Positions 6,756-16,131 of a DNA stretch of 64,000 nt are shown piece after piece. The DNA lies in NCBI GenBank assembly GCA_946186125.1, contig CAMHLZ010000003.1:1-64000 (forward strand), in the 5' to 3' direction. The position numbers were made by a program, and so were the translations under genes. The notes beneath the pieces are model-generated. The model did no database searches, had not been told where the DNA came from, and saw only the letters and a list, made by a program, of their open reading frames with translations. This DNA is from an uncultured Lachnospira sp. Its GTDB lineage: Bacteria > Bacillota > Clostridia > Lachnospirales > Lachnospiraceae. Within the stretch, counting starts at the first letter, position 1. Each line of letters opens with the position of its first letter.

Positions 6756-8954
6756 TTATAAAACTTCGTTCAAAGGTTTCCAACTATCATTATGCATATC
6801 ATCTACATATTCACTATTATTTATATATAGCTTGTGATTCATATTTCTTACGAATCCCCAATGTAACTTGAAAGCCTCAGCATAAGCCTTTAATCTAATA
6901 AACTTATTTAACACTTGAGGGTCAATATTGTTATCTTGGTTACCACGTTGACCACCCTTTGCCTCAATTATCCAAACAGTACCATCCTTCTTTCTCAGGA
7001 TGTAATCTGGATAGAACAACTTCTGTCTATCTGAAATACCTGCCATATATACGAGCGAAAGATATTGCTGTCCAGAATCACCATTCTTATAAACCCAATC
7101 GATGTCTTGTTTATGCTCCTCACAATATTGTTCAAACATTATTTCTGAGTCAGACTTACCACAAGCTGAAGTCACATAACCAGCTGTATAATCCTTATAA
7201 GCCGATGATTCAAACACAGAATGGTCACGCTCAACAGGATCAAAATGATATAGTTCTTCAAGAGGTAGCCTAAACTCTTCAGTCTTAGGCATCAAAAGCC
7301 TATTTTGAACTGTAACTTCCGAAGCAATAACCCTTAACTCCTCTTTTATAAGATGACTATTATTGATTACAAATGCATAATATTCTCTCAAAGGAAGTCT
7401 CAACAGTTTCTGGCTATTATTTTGAAACTTAATACTAAATAATTTATCAAAAATTCGTCTTAAGGTTCTTGCTTCTACACCTAATACATTTTTGAATTCA
7501 TCAAATGTATGCCTTAGCTGCATACCATGTTCATGTGTATCAACTGGCGTTCTTGTTTCAATATTACGAGCAGACTCAGGTAATGAATCTATAGTTGTAA
7601 ACACGCCACCAACTATTGAACCAAACAACTCATCGCCAAACTTATAACCTCTGCCAGCCAATTTCTTCATGTTTAATTCTTTGTCATTATCTAAAGAATA
7701 CTCGTTAATAAATCGATTTCTAACAGCATGATAAACCTGCCTGTCATCAGCAGTTCCACCATCCATATCACGAAGCTCTTTAGTCAAAACAAGGTCTCTG
7801 CACTTTTCTTTGAGAAATAATCTTTTAGGAATATAAGCCTTATCTAATCCAGTAAGTAAACCAGTTTTATATTCTTGGTCGAAAGTATAAACATAGCACA
7901 TGTCAAGAACTGAATCCTCATAATGATGTGCCTCAGGCATTCTACGAATTCTTCCTATCGTTTGAACTTGAAATGCCTCGTCTCCACCTTCACGAAGTTT
8001 TACCAAAATCTTAGCACGAGGGCAGTCCCAACCTGTATTAATTGCCTGCTTAATAAATAAGAAATCCAACTGACTGTTATTATCTGTAAGATTTTCTGGA
8101 ATATCTCCCTTATCACCAGAAAGCCATGCTGCAACAGTTTTATTCTTCCTTGTATAACCCATATCCTCAAGTTTAGATTCTACTGCCTCAATTTTTTCTG
8201 GAGAGCCATTAGGAAACTGAATTAAAACTAAAGGTCGAATCACTTTTCCAATGTTATTATAATGTTCAATTATCTGTTTACGCTTTTTATCTGCTAACTC
8301 AAGCAATATAGCATCATCCTGAGCTATTCCATCCTCGATATCTTCATTTACAGAAATTGCCTTAGTAATAAGACCTTCATCTATAACATCTTGCTCATCT
8401 ATTTCTTTATATTCAACATCTCGATTAGCAACTGTTGTAGCTGAAACACGAATAATATGACTAGCAGAAAAAGCATCTATAATATCCCTAGCCTTAGCTG
8501 TATTATTTGAGTGTTCCTCATCAACTATGATTATGAAATTCACATTATGATTATGAGCTTGTTTTATTCTCTCATATAGGTTTTTCTTCTCACCATCAGT
8601 AATAGCCTTATTACCTTTTTTTGTAACTCTCTCCCAATTAATAAAGGAAACTGAGCCTGCTTCAAAACCATTTTGTAAAGCATCAAACAAATCGTTTGTT
8701 TGTCTTGATGAATATAATTCACGCATTTTATTATAACTCTGTTCCTCAAGGTCTCCCTTACCTGGGCAAAGCCAAATAAAAGCTGTATTAGTATCATAAT
8801 TACTCAGATATTGCTCAATATACTGAATTAGCATAATTGTCTTACCAGAACCAGTCGGAGCCTTGAGTACAACTGTCTGTTTTGAAGACGGATTAAGAGA
8901 AGTATTAATAAGCCAATCTATAGCTTCAGTCTGGAAATTAAACTGTCTTATCAT
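6756..8954 (-). CDS. res: Type III restriction enzyme, Res subunit
   Basis: The 732-residue protein is a superfamily 2 translocase fused to a nuclease. It has an N-terminal Q-motif region, Walker A APTGSGKT (32-39), DEEH motif II (145-148), an SAT motif III (VSATTV), motif VI QTIGRIRRMP, and a C-terminal PD-(D/E)xK site (PD near 649-650, EAK near 664-666). Res hydrolyses ATP and, with Mod, cleaves unmethylated DNA. It is shorter than the roughly 900-1000 residues of EcoP1-type Res but all motifs are present. It overlaps mod by 4 bp (ATGA) and is last in the operon. Confidence 0.88.
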   Translation of the reverse strand: MIRQFNFQTEAIDWLINTSLNPSSKQTVVLKAPTGSGKTIMLIQYIEQYLSNYDTNTAFIWLCPGKGDLEEQSYNKMRELYSSRQTNDLFDALQNGFEAGSVSFINWERVTKKGNKAITDGEKKNLYERIKQAHNHNVNFIIIVDEEHSNNTAKARDIIDAFSASHIIRVSATTVANRDVEYKEIDEQDVIDEGLITKAISVNEDIEDGIAQDDAILLELADKKRKQIIEHYNNIGKVIRPLVLIQFPNGSPEKIEAVESKLEDMGYTRKNKTVAAWLSGDKGDIPENLTDNNSQLDFLFIKQAINTGWDCPRAKILVKLREGGDEAFQVQTIGRIRRMPEAHHYEDSVLDMCYVYTFDQEYKTGLLTGLDKAYIPKRLFLKEKCRDLVLTKELRDMDGGTADDRQVYHAVRNRFINEYSLDNDKELNMKKLAGRGYKFGDELFGSIVGGVFTTIDSLPESARNIETRTPVDTHEHGMQLRHTFDEFKNVLGVEARTLRRIFDKLFSIKFQNNSQKLLRLPLREYYAFVINNSHLIKEELRVIASEVTVQNRLLMPKTEEFRLPLEELYHFDPVERDHSVFESSAYKDYTAGYVTSACGKSDSEIMFEQYCEEHKQDIDWVYKNGDSGQQYLSLVYMAGISDRQKLFYPDYILRKKDGTVWIIEAKGGQRGNQDNNIDPQVLNKFIRLKAYAEAFKLHWGFVRNMNHKLYINNSEYVDDMHNDSWKPLNEVL

Positions 8955-10762
8955 AGCTCACCCACCTCCCTTAACTCTGACTCAAAATAATAATCAGGTA
9001 TAATATGAACTGGAATATTAGAAAATGCATTCTCCTGTTTAGAAGTAAGAAGAACTGAACTGCTTATATATATACCCTTACACTTTTCAAGTCTTTCTTT
9101 ATCAGCCTCTAAAGTATCTGCTTCTTCATCTGTAAAAAGCAAAACATACTTGTCATCATCTAAAGAGGTACCCCATTCTAATTGTATCATTTCTTTAATG
9201 TGTTCAGTAAGTTTTTCTTCTACAGAATATTCTTCGTCATCTGAAGTCTTTTGGATGAAATCAGTTTTGTAGTATTTCAAATTAGATGAGATAGGCTCAC
9301 AATCCGAATAGCCTTCTATAACCTTTTTTATCCTTTTATATGTGACTGACTCACATATATTGTTTTCATTATTTGTACATAAAATATACTTTCTTGTACC
9401 ATTATCATAATTATTCAATTCAAGCACTGCATGAGCTGTTGTACCTGAACCAGCAAAAAAATCAACTACCAAAGAGTCTGTATCTGTAACTCTGTTTAAA
9501 ATATCCTTTATAAGTACTAAGGGTTTTGGATAAGAAAAGACTTTTTCACCAAAAATTTTCTTAATCTCATTACTGCCATTTGTGGTATGATATTTTTTAT
9601 CTGTCCAAATAGTAGGTATTGTGACACCAGCAGTTTTATATTCCTCCACCTCTAAAGTTGGACACTTATCATTTATTCTGTGAGTTTTTAACTCGCCACT
9701 CTCTATCTTGCTTATTACACCAGCAGATAAATATTGTACTGTAAATTTATTAGCAGTCTTTTTTGATTCTATTGGAACAACCTTTATATACCCTTTCTCC
9801 CAGTCACTCATCATTCTTGAACCTATCAATCTCCATACGCACGGGTCACCTTTTTGAGTAACTGGAAAAACAGCAACTGTTCCCTCTGGAGCTTCAGAAT
9901 AATCATATTTATAATCACTAAGTTTCCCACCATAAGTTCCATCATTCACTTTATCTTGAAGAGATTTTCCATAACCTTTAATCAACCCTTCACTATCAAT
10001 AAAAATCGGATATGCTTGATTTGGTCTTTGTTCTTGGTTAAAAGTTGCTAAATTCATTCCATGATATGGAGAGGAGTATTTATTCTGTAAGTCTTCAGAT
10101 GCATTTGGAAGAAAATCATTAGGGGTAATAAAAATAACATATTCCTGAGAAATATTAAATCCTCCATTAGGTTTTCCACCAGATGTCTGTACAGTAACGC
10201 ATACTACTTGCTTATTATCAAACAATTCTTCACATAATAACATTAAATCATGTACTTCTTGATAGCCAATACTAATAATAAGAACACCTGAACGTGATAA
10301 TAGTTTTCTTGCAATTAGTAAACGCTCATTCATAAAAGATAACCATTTAGAATGTCTATATCCATCGTCATATCCAATCCTTGAATCATTATATATAAAA
10401 TCTTTATTTACTGTATTATATGGTGGGTCTATGTAGATAACATCAATCTTGCCCTTATGTGTTTTCTCAAGTAATTTCAACGAATGAAGATTATCGCCTT
10501 CAAGCAGAAAGTTATAATCTTCACTATCTGGATTACCCTTAATCTCTCTTTCTTTAACCTCAGTAAACACAGGTACATTATCACGCATCTGGACATCGAC
10601 TGCCTCTTCGTGTTGCTCCCATACAAGACCATATTTCTTTTCTGTCAATTCATTTTCAATTTCGCTAATAGCAATTAAAGACTCATCATCCGAATGTTCT
10701 GCTTTTATTTTTTCCAAGAACTGAAGCATGTGCTCCCTCTTTATCTGACTCAGATTAGCCAC
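8951..10762 (-). CDS. mod: Type III DNA adenine methyltransferase, Mod subunit
   Basis: The 603-residue N6-adenine methyltransferase is of the beta class. Its catalytic motif IV DPPY (112-115) comes before the AdoMet-binding motif I FAGSGT (436-441), the order expected for type III Mod and its relatives. The long stretch between them holds the target-recognition domain that fixes the methylated sequence. Mod alone protects host DNA and with Res restricts foreign DNA. No repeat tract of the kind that makes mod genes phase-variable was seen. It lies 5 bp after the HEPN-like gene and overlaps res by 4 bp. Confidence 0.9.
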   Translation of the reverse strand: MANLSQIKREHMLQFLEKIKAEHSDDESLIAISEIENELTEKKYGLVWEQHEEAVDVQMRDNVPVFTEVKEREIKGNPDSEDYNFLLEGDNLHSLKLLEKTHKGKIDVIYIDPPYNTVNKDFIYNDSRIGYDDGYRHSKWLSFMNERLLIARKLLSRSGVLIISIGYQEVHDLMLLCEELFDNKQVVCVTVQTSGGKPNGGFNISQEYVIFITPNDFLPNASEDLQNKYSSPYHGMNLATFNQEQRPNQAYPIFIDSEGLIKGYGKSLQDKVNDGTYGGKLSDYKYDYSEAPEGTVAVFPVTQKGDPCVWRLIGSRMMSDWEKGYIKVVPIESKKTANKFTVQYLSAGVISKIESGELKTHRINDKCPTLEVEEYKTAGVTIPTIWTDKKYHTTNGSNEIKKIFGEKVFSYPKPLVLIKDILNRVTDTDSLVVDFFAGSGTTAHAVLELNNYDNGTRKYILCTNNENNICESVTYKRIKKVIEGYSDCEPISSNLKYYKTDFIQKTSDDEEYSVEEKLTEHIKEMIQLEWGTSLDDDKYVLLFTDEEADTLEADKERLEKCKGIYISSSVLLTSKQENAFSNIPVHIIPDYYFESELREVGEL

Positions 10763-10767
10763 CTAAA

Positions 10768-11733
10768 CTACACCTCCTCATCTTTCGATTCGTTTATCAT
10801 ATTCAAAAATTTAACTATTTCCTGTCTTGCTTGATTTGCTGGATTATAGCATTTTTCATCTAAATCGTGAGCATTAATGACCCAATCAAGAATCTCATTT
10901 ATCGAATACTCTTTAACATCCTCATTTACAACATATCCTATCCTTGCAAGAATAAATATCCGCAGAGCCAATTCTATCACATAGATGAAATACAAAAATA
11001 ATGAATTCCTATCTTGTTTTTCACTCACAAACGAACTGACACTATTTTCTTTAAATGAATAATGGTCTAATTCATTTCTTTCATCAGCTAGCATTTCATA
11101 TAATTTACTAGATGAAACATCTAAAAGGCTTGCCCCATGTTTAACCTTTTTTACATCTATATATCTCAAGACACCAGAAATATTTGCCATGATATTATTA
11201 TTCTTCTTATCATCAAAATTGATTATGACTCCATCGCAAAGATTCAAAAATAATGATAATCTATGGTCAATTAGAATCTCTTCATAAGACTCAGAATGTA
11301 AATAGAAAAAAGAATTAACAACTGTCTTAGTTAGCTTTTTATTCTTTCTACATTCATTTCTTAAAACTGAATATTTTTTTATTGTTTCTTTTGAAAAATC
11401 TCTGTTATTTCTTCCTAATAAAATAGCTGCATCAATCCATATTTGAGAAGTTTTATACATTTTTATTCTGTACAATGAATTAACATCTTGCTCAATATCA
11501 TCTATTTTATAACTAATTGGTTTATAAAAATATCCATCATATAAAGCTAACAACTCCCATATGATATAGAAGCATTCATCAATGCAATCTCTACTCTTAC
11601 CATCAATTGATATGATGCATTCCTTATTTTCTATTATTATATCAATAATGCACTCATCATATTCAGTATGAATGTTTTGAACATTCCAATCACATCTATA
11701 TGGTTTTGTTTCAAATATATATACTGCTTTCAA
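10768..11733 (-). CDS. HEPN-motif protein (ApeA-like), first gene of the type III RM operon
   Basis: The 321-residue protein has a strand-rich N-terminal half (1-95) and a helical C-terminal half. At residues 219-224 it carries RNELDH followed by Y, matching the R-x4-6-H site of HEPN ribonucleases and close to the RNxxxH form of ApeA-type defence proteins. A hydrophobic helix follows (FIYVIELALRIFILARIGYV, 249-268). HEPN proteins of this kind cut RNA in abortive defence. It is 5 bp upstream of mod and reads in the same direction. The HEPN call rests on the motif and helical pattern, not on a search. Confidence 0.55.
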   Translation of the reverse strand: MKAVYIFETKPYRCDWNVQNIHTEYDECIIDIIIENKECIISIDGKSRDCIDECFYIIWELLALYDGYFYKPISYKIDDIEQDVNSLYRIKMYKTSQIWIDAAILLGRNNRDFSKETIKKYSVLRNECRKNKKLTKTVVNSFFYLHSESYEEILIDHRLSLFLNLCDGVIINFDDKKNNNIMANISGVLRYIDVKKVKHGASLLDVSSSKLYEMLADERNELDHYSFKENSVSSFVSEKQDRNSLFLYFIYVIELALRIFILARIGYVVNEDVKEYSINEILDWVINAHDLDEKCYNPANQARQEIVKFLNMINESKDEEV

Positions 11734-11761
11734 ATAATCACCTACTTAAACTTAATACTTT

Positions 11762-11790
11762 ATTATACCAAATAATCTAAACTCGTGGAA
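11762..11790 (-). promoter_or_regulatory. Possible promoter of the HEPN-mod-res operon
   Basis: A perfect TATAAT (11762-11767 on the plus strand as ATTATA) sits 29 bp upstream of the HEPN gene start, but the hexamer 17 bp further up (TTCCAC) is a poor -35. Confidence 0.4.
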
Positions 11791-11816
11791 CATATCTGAG
11801 CAAAAAAACTCAAACA

Positions 11817-11845
11817 AAAAAGGAACAGACTATCTGCTCCTTTTT
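11817..11845. terminator. Bidirectional terminator between lysS and the island
   Basis: The arms AAAAAGGAACAGA and TCTGCTCCTTTTT form a 13-bp stem with a 3-base loop and U-runs on both strands. It ends lysS-side transcription before the restriction operon promoter. Confidence 0.85.
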
Positions 11846-11875
11846 AGTATACTATAAAATTGCTATTAGTCAAAA

Positions 11876-11905
11876 ACGTACCGAGCCTTACCAAGACATA
11901 CCAAG
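11876..11905. repeat. Three tandem 10-bp repeats next to the lysS 3' end
   Basis: ACGTACCGAG, CCTTACCAAG and ACATACCAAG share TACC-AG at exact 10-bp spacing, one helical turn apart. They resemble integrase arm-binding sites beside an attachment core. Confidence 0.6.
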
Positions 11906-11914
11906 CAATGTATT

Positions 11915-11936
11915 TTTTGTATCAGTTTTGTATCAG
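11915..11936. repeat. Perfect tandem 11-bp repeat
   Basis: TTTTGTATCAG occurs twice head to tail, 58 bp from the candidate att core in lysS. It is probably an arm-type site of a lost or distant integrase. Confidence 0.65.
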
Positions 11937-11982
11937 TAAAACCCATGAAAACCCTCGCAAACCTAGTAAATACAAGCTTTTT

Positions 11983-13470
11983 TTACTGAAGGCTCTTCAT
12001 CGTCGGGAACAGCAACACATCCCTTATCGCTGCAGAATCCGTAAGCAACATACAGAGTCTGTCGATTCCATAACCAATACCTCCTGTAGGTGGCATACCG
12101 ATTTCAAGCGCATTTAAGAAATCCTCATCCGTGTGATTAGCCTCTTCATCGCCTGCATCTGCAAGTGCATCCTGAGCCTTGAAACGCTCTCTCTGGTCGA
12201 TAGGGTCATTAAGCTCAGAGTATGCGTTACACATCTCCCAGCCGTTGATAAACATCTCGAAACGCTCAACATATTCCGGATTGTCCGGTTTCTTCTTCGT
12301 AAGCGGTGAGATTTCAATAGGATGATCCATAACAAAAGTAGGCTGGATCAGATGCTCCTCAACAAACTCCTCAAAGAAGAGATTAAGGATGTCGCCCTTC
12401 TTATGTCTTTCCTCATATTCAACATGCTTCTCATCAGCGATTGCTCTCGCATCCTCAAGAGTATGAATCTCATTCCAGTCAACACCTGCATACTTCTTTA
12501 CGGCATCAACCATAGTGATTCTCTCAAAAGGCTTGCCCCAGTCCATCTCAATACCGTTATAGACAACCTTAGTTGTTCCAAGAACCTCCTGGGCAACAAA
12601 ACGGTACAGATTCTCTGTCAAATCCATCATTCCGTTATAATCCGTATATGCCTGATATAACTCCATCAGAGTGAACTCAGGATTATGTCTGGTGTCAAGA
12701 CCCTCATTTCTGAACACACGACCTATCTCGTAAACTCTTTCGAGACCACCTACGATTAATCTCTTCAAGTAAAGCTCAAGAGAAATTCTAAGCTTCAAAT
12801 CCTCATCCAATGCGTTAAAATGTGTCTCGAACGGTCTGGCAGCAGCACCGCCGGCATTTGACACAAGCATAGGTGTCTCTACTTCCATAAATCCCTGTCC
12901 GTCAAGATATTTACGAATACAGCTTATTATCTTAGAACGCTTAATGAACGTATCCTTTGCCTCTGCATTCATAATTAAATCAACATATCTCTGGCGGTAT
13001 CTGATATCCGTGTTAGTAAGACCATGGAATTTTTCAGGCAAAATCTGTAAACTCTTCGTAAGTAAAGTAACTTCAGCCGCGTGGATAGAAATCTCACCCG
13101 TCTTTGTCTTAAATACTTCACCGCTGATGCCTACAATATCACCGATATCATACTTCTTAAAGTCAGCATAAGACTCCTCACCTATGCTGTCACGTGCCAC
13201 GTAAGACTGGATATTACCCTTTAAATCCTGAATATTGCAAAATGAAGCCTTTCCCATAACACGCTTAGACATGATACGTCCGGCAACCGTCACGGTCTTT
13301 CCTTCCATCTCGTCAAAATTATCCTTTATATCCATGCTGTGATGTGTCACATCATATTTTGTGATTTCAAACGGATTCTTACCGTTATCCTGTAATGTCT
13401 TTAATTTTTCTCTTCTTACCTTTAAAAGAGCATTAATATCCTGCTCCTGCTGATTCTGCTGATTTGCCAC
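11983..13470 (-). CDS. lysS: Lysyl-tRNA synthetase, class II
   Basis: The 495-residue enzyme charges tRNA-Lys with lysine. The N-terminal OB-fold anticodon-binding domain (about 50-150) is followed by the class II core, including motif 2 ([20 protein letters not shown]) and motif 3 ([12 protein letters not shown]), and the conserved LLFPTMKS ending. The start is GTG 13470, which follows AAGGAG at 9 bp. An upstream in-frame ATG would overlap greA and lacks a site. It is co-transcribed with greA. Its last codons contain the candidate integration core of the island. Confidence 0.96.
   Translation of the reverse strand: MANQQNQQEQDINALLKVRREKLKTLQDNGKNPFEITKYDVTHHSMDIKDNFDEMEGKTVTVAGRIMSKRVMGKASFCNIQDLKGNIQSYVARDSIGEESYADFKKYDIGDIVGISGEVFKTKTGEISIHAAEVTLLTKSLQILPEKFHGLTNTDIRYRQRYVDLIMNAEAKDTFIKRSKIISCIRKYLDGQGFMEVETPMLVSNAGGAAARPFETHFNALDEDLKLRISLELYLKRLIVGGLERVYEIGRVFRNEGLDTRHNPEFTLMELYQAYTDYNGMMDLTENLYRFVAQEVLGTTKVVYNGIEMDWGKPFERITMVDAVKKYAGVDWNEIHTLEDARAIADEKHVEYEERHKKGDILNLFFEEFVEEHLIQPTFVMDHPIEISPLTKKKPDNPEYVERFEMFINGWEMCNAYSELNDPIDQRERFKAQDALADAGDEEANHTDEDFLNALEIGMPPTGGIGYGIDRLCMLLTDSAAIRDVLLFPTMKSLQ
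11995..12009. other. 15-bp direct repeat, lysS copy (candidate att core)
   Basis: CTTCATCGTCGGGAA encodes FPTMK near the lysS C-terminus on the minus strand and recurs exactly at 1260-1274. An integrating element that carries this sequence would leave lysS intact. Confidence 0.5.
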
Positions 13471-13483
13471 CTTTTTTCTCTCC

Positions 13484-13969
13484 TTATTTTGATCTCTGTA
13501 TATCAAGTATCTCGTACTTCATAACACCTGCCGGTGTCTCTACCTCAACCACATCTCCAACTTTTCCGCCGATAAGTGCCTGACCAACCGGTGATTCATT
13601 GGAAATCTTGTTCTCAAGGCTGTTAGCCTCTGTTGAACCAACCAGACGGAATTCCAATTCATCGTCAAATTCCAGATCCTTAACTTTTACCTTACATCCG
13701 ACACTGATTTTTCCAAGGTCAACTTCGTCTTCGTCTACAACCTCGGCATTTTTAAGAATCTTCTCAACTTCTTCGATTCGTGCCTCTATATCCCTCTGTT
13801 CATCTTTCGCTGCATCGTACTCGGCATTTTCAGATAAATCTCCCTGTTCACGGGCTTCCTTGATTTTCTGAGCAACTTCTTTTCTTCTAACGAGTTTTAA
13901 ATCCTCTAATTCCTGCTCAAGATTTTTTAAACCTTCATAAGTTAAAATGTTTTTCTTTGCTTCTGCCAT
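13484..13969 (-). CDS. greA: Transcription elongation factor GreA
   Basis: The 161-residue factor rescues backtracked RNA polymerase by stimulating transcript cleavage. The N-terminal antiparallel coiled coil carries the family signature ([12 protein letters not shown], then [18 protein letters not shown] with the acidic tip residues). The C-terminal FKBP-like domain ends [15 protein letters not shown]. The start at ATG 13969 follows GGAGGATTGTA; an open stretch upstream is non-coding. It lies 13 bp before lysS, the usual Firmicutes pairing, under a consensus promoter. Confidence 0.97.
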   Translation of the reverse strand: MAEAKKNILTYEGLKNLEQELEDLKLVRRKEVAQKIKEAREQGDLSENAEYDAAKDEQRDIEARIEEVEKILKNAEVVDEDEVDLGKISVGCKVKVKDLEFDDELEFRLVGSTEANSLENKISNESPVGQALIGGKVGDVVEVETPAGVMKYEILDIQRSK

Positions 13970-13986
13970 TACAATCCTCCATATCC

Positions 13987-14002
13987 GTGGTCTATAAACC
14001 AC
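13987..14002 (-). promoter_or_regulatory. Small hairpin in the greA leader
   Basis: GTGGT-CTATAA-ACCAC lies in the 5' untranslated region just above the ribosome site. It may affect greA mRNA stability or translation. Confidence 0.35.
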
Positions 14003-14018
14003 ACTACAAATATTACAA

Positions 14019-14047
14019 ATTATATCCCAAAGGATAAATATTGTCAA
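14019..14047 (-). promoter_or_regulatory. Consensus sigma-A promoter for greA-lysS
   Basis: Perfect TTGACA, 17 bp, perfect TATAAT. The -35 box overlaps the stop codon of dusB, so greA-lysS can be transcribed independently and strongly. Confidence 0.9.
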
Positions 14048-15021
14048 GATTTTAGAGCTTCATCTACGAGTTCTTTAAGCTGACAATATGTTTCTACATA
14101 ATTAACCCGGTTACGTATCGCCGCGGCATGCGGTACACCATACACATACCATGCAACATGCTTACGCATTTCCCTGATACCCGTGTACTCACCTTTTAAC
14201 TCTACAGCCATCTTTGCATGACGAAGTATCATATCTGCAATCTCACTGTGCGTCGGTTTTTCAGGCATTGTTCCATCTTTAAAATATTTTAAAATCTGTG
14301 AAAATATCCATGGATTGCCTCTTACTGCACGACCTATCATGACTGCATCGCAGCCCGTCTGCTCAATCATATTAACAGCATCTGTACATGAGGTCACATC
14401 ACCGTTTCCGATTACCGGAATGGATACGGCCTGTTTCACATCTCTTATAATGCCCCAGTCTGCCTTTCCCGAATAATACTGTTCTCTGGTTCTGCCGTGA
14501 ACAGCTAAGGCTTCCACACCGCAAGCCTCAGCAATCTTCGCGATTTCTACCGCATTTACCTCTTCGTCGTTAAAACCTTTTCGAATCTTTATAGTCACAG
14601 GTTTGGGAATCTTTTTAACCATCTTTGTAAGAATTTTTTCCACCAGATCAGGATTTCTCATAAGTGCCGAGCCTTCACCATTACTTACAACCTTCGGTAC
14701 CGGACATCCCATATTTACATCAATGATGTCAAACGGATAATCCGTGGCCAGCTGTAAACCAATCTCCGCCATGATATCCGGGTCTGAACCAAACATCTGT
14801 AATGCACACGGGTGTTCCTCCGGAAATGTTTCCAAAAGCACATCGGTATTCTTATTCTTATACAACACGGCTTTAGCACTAACCATCTCCGTATATGTCA
14901 TGCCTGCACCTTCCTCTATGCAGAGCTTCCTGAACGGCATGTCGGTGACACCTGCCATAGGCGCAAGTACAAGTCTGTTTTTCAATTCAACATTTCTAAT
15001 TTTCTTTCTTATATTTTCCAT
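14044..15021 (-). CDS. dusB: tRNA-dihydrouridine synthase (DusB type)
   Basis: The 325-residue flavoprotein reduces uridine to dihydrouridine in the tRNA D-loop. A TIM-barrel FMN domain shows [13 protein letters not shown] at the start, the catalytic Cys in [10 protein letters not shown], the phosphate-binding [12 protein letters not shown] and the IGNGDV and [11 protein letters not shown] motifs. A helical tRNA-binding domain follows from about 240. It overlaps the end of coaX by 26 bp, so the two are translated together. DusB beside coaX and birA is common in Clostridia. Confidence 0.93.
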   Translation of the reverse strand: MENIRKKIRNVELKNRLVLAPMAGVTDMPFRKLCIEEGAGMTYTEMVSAKAVLYKNKNTDVLLETFPEEHPCALQMFGSDPDIMAEIGLQLATDYPFDIIDVNMGCPVPKVVSNGEGSALMRNPDLVEKILTKMVKKIPKPVTIKIRKGFNDEEVNAVEIAKIAEACGVEALAVHGRTREQYYSGKADWGIIRDVKQAVSIPVIGNGDVTSCTDAVNMIEQTGCDAVMIGRAVRGNPWIFSQILKYFKDGTMPEKPTHSEIADMILRHAKMAVELKGEYTGIREMRKHVAWYVYGVPHAAAIRNRVNYVETYCQLKELVDEALKS

Positions 15022-15790
15022 AAATAATCTTAAGACCCTTTAATGTTAAATTCGCATCATAGTAATCAATCCTGTCTGTAGACTCGGAAATAAGCTTGCC
15101 AAGACCACCCGTAGCCACAACTTTCATATCCTTAATCCCAGTCTCTTCTTTGAATTTGCGGATAATGTATTCAGTCTGACCGATATAGCCGTAAAACAGA
15201 CCGGCCTGCATACTTTTAATTGTATCCCTGGCCAATATAGTATCCGGTGTCGTAATCTCAATCTCAGGCAATTTAGCCGCATCCTGTGACAATGCCTTTG
15301 CACAGCTTCGGATACCGGTTGTGGTAACCCCTGCGGCAAACGAACCGTCTGCCGTGACGTAATCGTATGTTGTAGCTGTTCCGTAATCTATAACCAGAAT
15401 CGGGCCGCCGTATATGTAATAAGCTCCTACGGCATCTACTATTCTGTCTGCTCCGACTTCACGCGGATTACTGGTCGTAACCTTTATTCCCGTCTTGGTT
15501 CCGGGTTCTACCACTATTGGTTTTTTATTAAGATATTTTATAACACCGCTCTGGAACGAATGCATAACATTCGGCACTACGGAAGATATGATAATATCTT
15601 GAATTTTACTCTGGTCAATGCCCTTTTTCTGAAGCAAATCACATATTGTCATTCCATATTCATCCGATGTCCGCGGAATCTTCGTAGTCAGTCTAAATGT
15701 TGACATGAGTTCCTGCGATACATCTGAATCCGGATTTTCAAATACTCCAAGCGTGATATTTGTATTTCCTATATCTATTACCAAAAGCAT
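14996..15790 (-). CDS. coaX: Type III pantothenate kinase
   Basis: This 264-residue kinase catalyses the first step of coenzyme A synthesis. It has the ASKHA-fold motifs of Coa[13 protein letters not shown] at residues 5-16 (phosphate 1), [11 protein letters not shown], and [11 protein letters not shown] (phosphate 2). CoaX is not feedback-inhibited by CoA, unlike CoaA. Its ATG overlaps the stop of the DUF6145-like gene by one base (TAATG) and its end overlaps dusB by 26 bp. Confidence 0.95.
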   Translation of the reverse strand: MLLVIDIGNTNITLGVFENPDSDVSQELMSTFRLTTKIPRTSDEYGMTICDLLQKKGIDQSKIQDIIISSVVPNVMHSFQSGVIKYLNKKPIVVEPGTKTGIKVTTSNPREVGADRIVDAVGAYYIYGGPILVIDYGTATTYDYVTADGSFAAGVTTTGIRSCAKALSQDAAKLPEIEITTPDTILARDTIKSMQAGLFYGYIGQTEYIIRKFKEETGIKDMKVVATGGLGKLISESTDRIDYYDANLTLKGLKIIYGKYKKEN

Positions 15791-16131
15791 TATTCTTCTA
15801 CCTCCATTCCCAAAAACATCACTTTATAATACATCTCAAGCGCCTCAAACAGTTCACGTTTTTCCTGCTGAATCTGTTTTATTTTCAGTCCACATCCGAT
15901 ATCATCAAACAGATAATCCGTTTCTTCAGCCTGAACATCTATGCTTAAGTTTCCTTCTTTGTCATATTGAAGTACAAATATTCCGCCAATATCCTCTGTA
16001 AATAATACACACATAATCTGCAGTTCATTTTTTATCGTCTCAGGCAATTTATCAAATTCTTCGTTAAGATAATACTTCTGCAGATAAGAATTTGCTCCAC
16101 ATAATATTTTATTTTCACTAGACATATCCAT
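15790..16131 (-). CDS. DUF6145-like protein of unknown function
   Basis: This is a 113-residue acidic soluble protein. It has a conserved-looking N-terminal block ([20 protein letters not shown], then [16 protein letters not shown]) and a strand-rich middle. Small proteins of this type, known to me as DUF6145, occur beside birA and coaX in Lachnospiraceae. The chosen start is ATG 16131, five bases after GAGAGG; an upstream GTG (16137) and a later ATG (16125) are also possible. It overlaps birA. Its function is unknown; the neighbours hint only at cofactor metabolism. Confidence 0.7.
   Translation of the reverse strand: MDMSSENKILCGANSYLQKYYLNEEFDKLPETIKNELQIMCVLFTEDIGGIFVLQYDKEGNLSIDVQAEETDYLFDDIGCGLKIKQIQQEKRELFEALEMYYKVMFLGMEVEE

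Noticed and set aside
13471-14047. T-box riboswitch upstream of lysS
   Set aside because: lysS lies 13 bp after greA, and the greA leader has a short hairpin but no T-box sequence or antiterminator.
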